Source: Asterias rubens (lineage: Eukaryota; Echinodermata; Asteroidea; Forcipulatida; Asteriidae). From it: DNA of 64,000 nt. The position numbers and the translations under genes were made by a program. Numbering within the stretch: position 1 is the first letter of the stretch; the number at the start of each line of letters is the position of its first letter. Below are positions 58,278 to 64,000 of this stretch, piece by piece. A model generated the notes under the pieces. It did not search any database, was not told where the DNA came from, and was given only the letters and a program-made list of their open reading frames with translations. Location of the stretch: assembly GCF_902459465.1 (NCBI RefSeq), contig NW_022985722.1:58040-122039 (forward strand), written 5' to 3'.

Positions 58278-58389
58278 GTTCCCCAAAACTTGCATTGGTT
58301 GCCGTTTCCGGCGTTAGTTTTGCTGTTGGAATAGCAATTGGGTTAATCATTTGTGTATCATACAAACGATACAGGAGTTCCATGTCCAT
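58278..58389 (+). CDS. Receptor gene 2 exon 5: transmembrane segment
   Basis: Identical in sequence and splice sites to 41714-41825. Confidence 0.85.
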
Positions 58390-58881
58390 GTAAGTAAACA
58401 AAATCAAGATTTAAAATATAAATTACGAATTTGAAATTCATTCAACGTTTCAACCATGCACATTGTTTGGATGTTGTTGCTGTTCGATCATGGAAATTAT
58501 GTGACTATAAGTAAGGGAATGAAAGGGTAGCGACTCGTTATTTCACGGCCGTTTAGAACCGGCAGGGTCTTGCCGTGTAATAAAGACCTGAGCCGATGGC
58601 GAGGGCCTTTATCACACGGCAACGACCCTGCAAGGCCCGTAACAAGAAACGTCTTGCACCAAGACTAGCGCGGAGTATCCGCTCACAACCGGTTATAAAC
58701 ACTGGTCATTATCAAAGGTTTAAACACCCCCACGTGACGCGCACTCCACCAACAGGAATAGCGAAACTGTCTGAGGTATTTATGATTTAACTAGTAAGGA
58801 AGGAAACAGGGTATATCTTTATAATGAATGTCGATGAATGTTTTCTCTTTCGTTGATTTAAATGCTTATAATATTTTCCAG

Positions 58882-58946
58882 GCGAGCCAGTATAGAAGGC
58901 GTCACTGATGCTCAACAAGAAACCGATGGTCGAGGTCGGAACAGAG
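58882..58946 (+). CDS. Receptor gene 2 exon 6: cytoplasmic tail
   Basis: Identical to 42318-42382. Confidence 0.7.
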
Positions 58947-59690
58947 GTAGGAAACCTACAACTGTAGGCCAACTAATTATGATAACTCATCAAATAAACA
59001 AAGTCTCACTCATTCATCTGCCCGAGTTAAATTTGGTTATAAAATAATAATATAGGTTTTCCCGGTCAATTTCCCCCAAAATACGTTCATTTTGATTTTC
59101 AATAATTCGATTTCACTCGATTTTTACGCACCAGAGCAAAGTAGGGTTTCTTTTTCCTTTTGAAAGCATTCAATTTAATTTTGTGGACAATCGGGACTTT
59201 GTGTTTATTATTAGTTTACGTTAAGGATAATTTTATTTCGTTTGGTGCATTCAAACCTCCAGTGTTTGCATTATTGGATGACATTCTTTTCGAGTCTTTG
59301 CACTTTTATAGCATTCAAATTTAAGGGCTGTGGAGCGCACAAACATGTGACAGTGTTTTTCCTCTCTTATTTGTTTAGTCACTCATGTTCATGAAGTGAT
59401 TAATTCAAATTTAAATGATCGGTAATTTCATCTAAGGTCCTTTATCATTTATATTCTGGCTGCAAACTTTGAAAGTAACAAAGTGAATAAGCTGGATCAC
59501 AAAACATAAAAACTTAAAAGGATTAATGATTTGTTTTGTTCGTTTAATCATTACATTTGTTTAAAACTTTCAACAGCAAAAAGATGCAAGAGTCTGACGT
59601 TCAAATCTTTCTCAAAGGCTACTGTAATGTCAGTTTAAAGGATTTGGGTACTTTTTCAATATGTCCATAGATTTACATTAAACTTTTAGG

Positions 59691-59928
59691 GTTTGAAGAT
59701 AATGAAAGTGGAAAACTCCCCTTCAAATATTACTTACTGAGGTGCTGTAGTTTTTGAGAAATTAGTAAAACAATGTCATGAAAATACGTTTGTAAATGAT
59801 TAAAATAATTTTCGTCTCATGAGACGAAAATTATTTTCTTGACATTGTTTTACTCATTTCCCAAAAACTACAGCACCTCAGCTAGTAATATTTCCGGGGA
59901 AGCTTTCTACTATCATTATCTTCAAACT
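59691..59928. mobile_element. Palindromic MITE, second copy
   Basis: Copy of 43127-43364 with one base change in the right arm (TTTTACTC for TATTACTC). Confidence 0.73.
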
Positions 59929-61164
59929 GTGTACAGGTTTTACACTCGCGTGCTCACTCTTTGACAGTATCTCCCCCTAAAATTAGATCCGCACTTGAAG
60001 ATGCTGTCAACCCAAAAGGTTCTACTGCTGCTCACATTTTACAGATGTTCTGTTCCATTCTGTATGCCTCTTATTGGCCTAAGATGACACCACAGATCAT
60101 CTAGAATGCAAAATTTTCCCGGGCCCTTTAAAGGTTTCGCATTCGTGAGCTCACTCTTCGACAGATTTTCACCCTAAAACTTGGTTCATAGATCCGCACT
60201 TGAAGATGCTGTCAACCCAAAAAGTTCTGCTGCTCACATTACAGATGTTCTGTTCCATTCTGACAGATTTGCCCATAAAACTTGTGTCTTAGGTCTGGTG
60301 ACGATAGGGATGAAACGCCGTCTGAGCATTAGAATGCAGAAACAATATGGATATAACGAAGCTATAATTGAGTTGCTTTTTAGGTACAATAACCATGATA
60401 GCAAGAATAGGTGCATCATAGCTTGAAAAAAGCATTAACTTCCAACATGTGAGACGGGGGAACATCACCCCTCAGATTCACTAGATTGCACCAGAGAGCG
60501 TCTACGGGCAAAACAAATTCCCGGGGCCCTACAGCGGGCCCCGGACCCCACGCCGTAAATGTTATAACCCTCACCACCTTTCAAGACGGATTGACACCCC
60601 TGCAAGAGTATCCGCTATCTCTAGATAATCGGTATCGTTGCTCTCAAAAGCCTCGATCAATCTTACCCTGTCTACATGTCTTACTCAGTTGTAATGCCCA
60701 CGGACCGCCATCTTATTGGTCTGAAAACCTGTCAGAAATATATCTGAGAAAACAAGTTGATGTTCATCCACAGATTGAAAACGGCAGTTGTAGTTAATTC
60801 TAAGATACCCAGGCTTTTATGTAAGAAAATGCTTGAAAAAAAAAATTGCCTGATGAAAAATTTGATGAAAATGAATGCGCGACTAACCCTTGCAACTGCT
60901 TCAGACGAAAATGAATGAACATTACATTTCAACATTTTAACTTTAATGCACCTCTTCGAGTAAAGCTAAGAGATGGTATAATGCTTGCATAATGAAATTG
61001 AACGATTCTTTTTAATTTTTGTATTACAATCTGCGTGATATTTCAACTTCGATCTAAATTGAATGAACCTGGCGTTAAATTGATTGAAACTTTTCTTACA
61101 TTGGCCGGGAAAACCTACAAGAATTTAATACAAAAATAAAAATCATTTGTTTTCTCTGTCAAAG

Positions 61165-61440
61165 GTGCTACTCAGTCTGGACTCCAAATTGCAGAATCTG
61201 GAGCTTTGCTAGTTTCAACTGAAAGTTCAAAACAGCCTGAAAGCGCAACTAGCACCGAAAACACGGACGTTGCGCACATGTATGAAACAACTATCACGCA
61301 GTCTGATGACAGAACGAGGAACCTACTAAAGGGGGCGCCCTCAAGTGTCTCCCATAATCTCAAAGATCACTCAAAGGTTCCGCCTCCCACAGCTAACACC
61401 TCATATGCCGAGGATGAAGATGCATACTGTGACATGGGAG
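61165..61440 (+). CDS. Receptor gene 2 exon 7: tail with YxxM and NxxY motifs
   Basis: Same as 44601-44876, with no amino-acid change seen. The signalling tail is conserved while the first EGF repeat differs. Confidence 0.8.
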
Positions 61441-61704
61441 GTAAGACCATAGTGTAATAAATGACTATTTTGTTTCCAATGCACTCCTTTAACTTAATTA
61501 CGTGAGATGTTTAGGTAAGGTAATTGGTATTAACTACGTGGAAGAACAAAATAATTACATATATAGGGCAATATTGGATGGGGTGGTTTTATTAGTCAAC
61601 ATTGTCCCAAATTACCTAACGACATAATATCATCATTAAGGATTCTTAGGATGTTTTCAATAATTAGAGTCTCATTTACTGCAGTATTGATTTCGAATGT
61701 TCAG

Positions 61705-61802
61705 GTCTAAACAAACCATCCAACGATGACGTAACGAGTCAACTGTTATGTGGTTTAAATGACCTTGCGTTTTTAGGTTTTTGGCTGGGATTGATTCGAT
61801 GA
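61705..61802 (+). CDS. Receptor gene 2 tentative exon 8
   Basis: Copy of 45141-45238, with AATAAA at 61929-61934. Same doubts apply. Confidence 0.35.
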
Positions 61803-62102
61803 AAAGAAAAATTTACCCAATTTTAGCGTGAGATAATGATTTCGGAATTTCGTTCCATTATTATGCGACTGCATCTAAAAAAATAATGTGCAATTTTAAT
61901 CTTTCTGAGCCTCCTAGCACTGCTCTTTAATAAATCATATCAGTTTGTGAATCAAATTCCTTTAAAGTGTTACTGTTGAATGGGCGTAGCCGAAGTGTGC
62001 TCGCGGGGACACCCAATCTTTACGATCAATTTGAACTCCGGAATGGTCACATTAGCGGTATAATATACTCCTACTTTCATTGCAATTGGTTGATTTGCAC
62101 TC

Positions 62103-63187
62103 TTAAGCTCGGTTCATACTTCCTGCGAATGCGAATGCGATACGAATGTTGACGTCACAAATCCTCAACGAAAAAATTGCAGCAGATCAACTATGGGCAA
62201 CTCACTTGCGAATATCGCTGCGAAAGGAGGGTTGTGTCCCATTCACGTCAAATTCGCTTCGCATTCGCATTCGCATGAAGTATGAACCGGGCTTTACTTG
62301 TGTTACTTGTGCTCGAACCTATTTTGTGCGAGAGGTGGCTGAAGTAATGCTTGTTATCGTGATGCTACTCTCACACTAGGGAGAATATCCTAGCGAATGT
62401 GCTTACGAACGGAAATATTTAATAATCGCTCAAACTTCGCACCATTCGCCGTGTCTTCATAAGCGTTGGTAACAAATTCACTACTTTCACAAGTCATTCT
62501 CCACCTCCTTGATAATATCGTTCACTTTATGCTGCTCTCACACGGCGAACATGCTTGCGATGCTAACGGAAGGAAATATTTGACAAACGCTAAAACTTTT
62601 CAACATTCGCTGTGTCTTCGTAAGCGTTGGTAACAAATTCGGGTCGTTCACAAATTATTCCCCACCTTCTTGATCGGTCAATTTAGAAACCGGTTTCTAA
62701 ATTTCAGCGAATGTTGCTAAAGACGGGCATTCGCCGTTGATTCGTAAGCATTTGTAACGTTGGTAAAGCGTGCGTAAGCGTTGGCAACGTTCGTAAAAGG
62801 CATTGGCAAGTGTTGGTCAGAATTCGTAATGTATTCGTAAGATATTGGTAAGGAGAGGGCCGACCTAGGATGATCGAGGGGTGAGACCGAGACGAAAATA
62901 TTCACTATCCAATCGCCATTTGTTGACGCTCACCGCGACTCACTTCTTAAGTTTCAGCGAATGTTGTGATGAAGACAGTTATTCACCTTTGATTTTCGTA
63001 AACATTGGTATTAATCCAATAACGTCGGCAAAGCATGCGTAATATTCGTTTGATATTGGTAAGGAAAGGTCGAGGGGAGACTGAGAAAATATTTCACTAT
63101 CCAATCGCAATTTTTGGGTGAATTCGTCGCGAATTTCAAATACTCACATTCGCAAGAATATTCGCCACAGTGTGAGAGTATAGCATA
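62103..63187. mobile_element. Second copies of the two 3'-flank TIR elements
   Basis: Copies of 45539-45731 (at 62103-62295) and 45798-46621 (at 62362-63187). An extra T near 63090 begins the run of single-base indels that continues to the window end. Confidence 0.65.
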
Positions 63188-64000
63188 AGTGACTTATACT
63201 TTTCCATCTTTGTGTTGCTATAAAACCAGAAGTGAGTACACACTGCAGGTCATATCGGTACACAACAAACACTCTGGAGGAATCGAACACACTTACTACC
63301 AACGAACAAACACTCTGGATGAATCGAACACACTACTACCAACGAAACAACAACTCTAGGCTAGGCATGTTTCGGCTTGATTGTTTATTGATGTAAATGT
63401 CAAATATAGTGTTTTACACTGCATTTTTGTTATCTAAATGGTTAAAGGGTGTGCAAAACATTTGTAAACTAGCTATAAAACAAAATATGTGTAAATTTAC
63501 ACACATATTTTATTACTATATGGAGATGGGCAAGGTAGAAAACTTCCGTTCAAACATTTGTGAATGAAATAAAATGGTTTGATTGACATTATTGAGTAAA
63601 ACATTATTAGTATTGATCTCACGAGACCAACATTCCATGTGTGAAGGTTTTATTCTGCACTTCTGTGGTTCATAATGAGGGAATCAATGTGAATCAACTA
63701 GTAGTTTAAACCCGTCGAGGTCTGGTTCTTGATAATAGAGAGGTTTCGCAAGCGTGCGTTTCATGAAGGGGTAATTTACTGGAATAGTCTTAATGCAGAA
63801 CTTAAACATTCAGTCAGTGTTTTTCTTTTCGTAAAAAGCTTTAAGGCACACATTGCCTTGGATCAATGATCAACACAAACATGCCTCGAAAATGCACGGC
63901 TTTCCTTTTACCTCGTCGATAATACGGTCGGCCATTTATGGATGGCTGACCGTGTTAGTTCGCATAGTAAAAGGAAAAACGTGCATTTCGAGGCAAATTG

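Larger units (their letters stand above)
49620..61802 (+). other. Receptor gene 2: tandem copy of the EMI/EGF receptor
   Basis: Same exon layout, phases and motifs as gene 1. From 49,997 onward it follows gene 1 at an offset growing from 16,546 to a constant 16,564 bp, with only about nine scattered differences seen by eye over ~11 kb plus a dense cluster in the first EGF repeat. Upstream of 49,989 (promoter, exon 1, first part of intron 1) it is much more diverged from gene 1. All exons are open and have intact splice sites. It is probably expressed from a different promoter than gene 1. Function is inferred as for gene 1. Confidence 0.78.

Overview
The window is metazoan nuclear DNA: AT-rich, intron-rich, with dispersed gene fragments and a dense load of transposable elements. 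A tRNA-headed SINE, several families of palindromic MITEs, Penelope-like elements and BEL/gypsy retrotransposons, next to an animal acetyl-CoA transporter and an EMI/EGF scavenger-type receptor, point to a marine invertebrate. Several repeat families look to me like ones common in echinoderms (sea stars, sea cucumbers). That assignment rests on memory and is only moderately secure.

Layout. (1) 1-2.7 kb: first two coding exons of an SLC33A1 (acetyl-CoA transporter) orthologue on the minus strand, cut by the left edge. (2) 2.8-14.6 kb: a gene-free repeat zone holding a SINE, a TTAA-flanked MITE, a compound inverted/direct repeat carrying two hAT-like MITEs with 8-bp target duplications and matching empty sites, a 3-kb element with ~690-bp terminal inverted repeats, and a cluster of strong palindromes. 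(3) 14.7-23.8 kb: a BEL/Pao LTR retrotransposon (two LTRs, 5-bp target duplication) inserted into the integrase region of a Ty3/gypsy element, with a scrap of another retroelement behind it. (4) 24-31 kb: mostly non-coding; two phase-compatible candidate exons of an unrecognised minus-strand gene (27.0-28.6 kb) and a broken Penelope-like element (28.8-31.0 kb).

(5) 31.9-64 kb: two tandem copies of a multi-exon receptor gene. By splicing signals and phase I assemble signal peptide + EMI domain (three exons) + three MEGF/Draper-type EGF repeats (one exon) + transmembrane segment + cytoplasmic tail with YxxM and NxxY tyrosine motifs. Every junction is in phase. From 33.45 kb onward the copies are nearly identical at an offset of 16,546 bp, growing to a constant 16,564 bp; exon 1 and the start of intron 1 are clearly more diverged. 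The simplest reading is a recent unequal exchange inside a transposon in intron 1 of an older receptor array, giving gene 2 a different promoter and signal-peptide exon. Against that near-identity, the first EGF repeat carries seven substitutions in 51 bp, six of them amino-acid changing.

The receptor introns hold nested elements: a Penelope-like element (RT and GIY-YIG pieces) split by two TTAA-flanked DNA elements, one of which carries a minisatellite. Hammerhead-ribozyme-like motifs sit in the Penelope tail, and one receptor EMI exon has been tandemly duplicated together with that tail. The last ~0.9 kb of the window shows a burst of single-base indels against the left copy, probably a consensus-quality problem. 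No prokaryotic features, CRISPR arrays or rRNA genes were seen.
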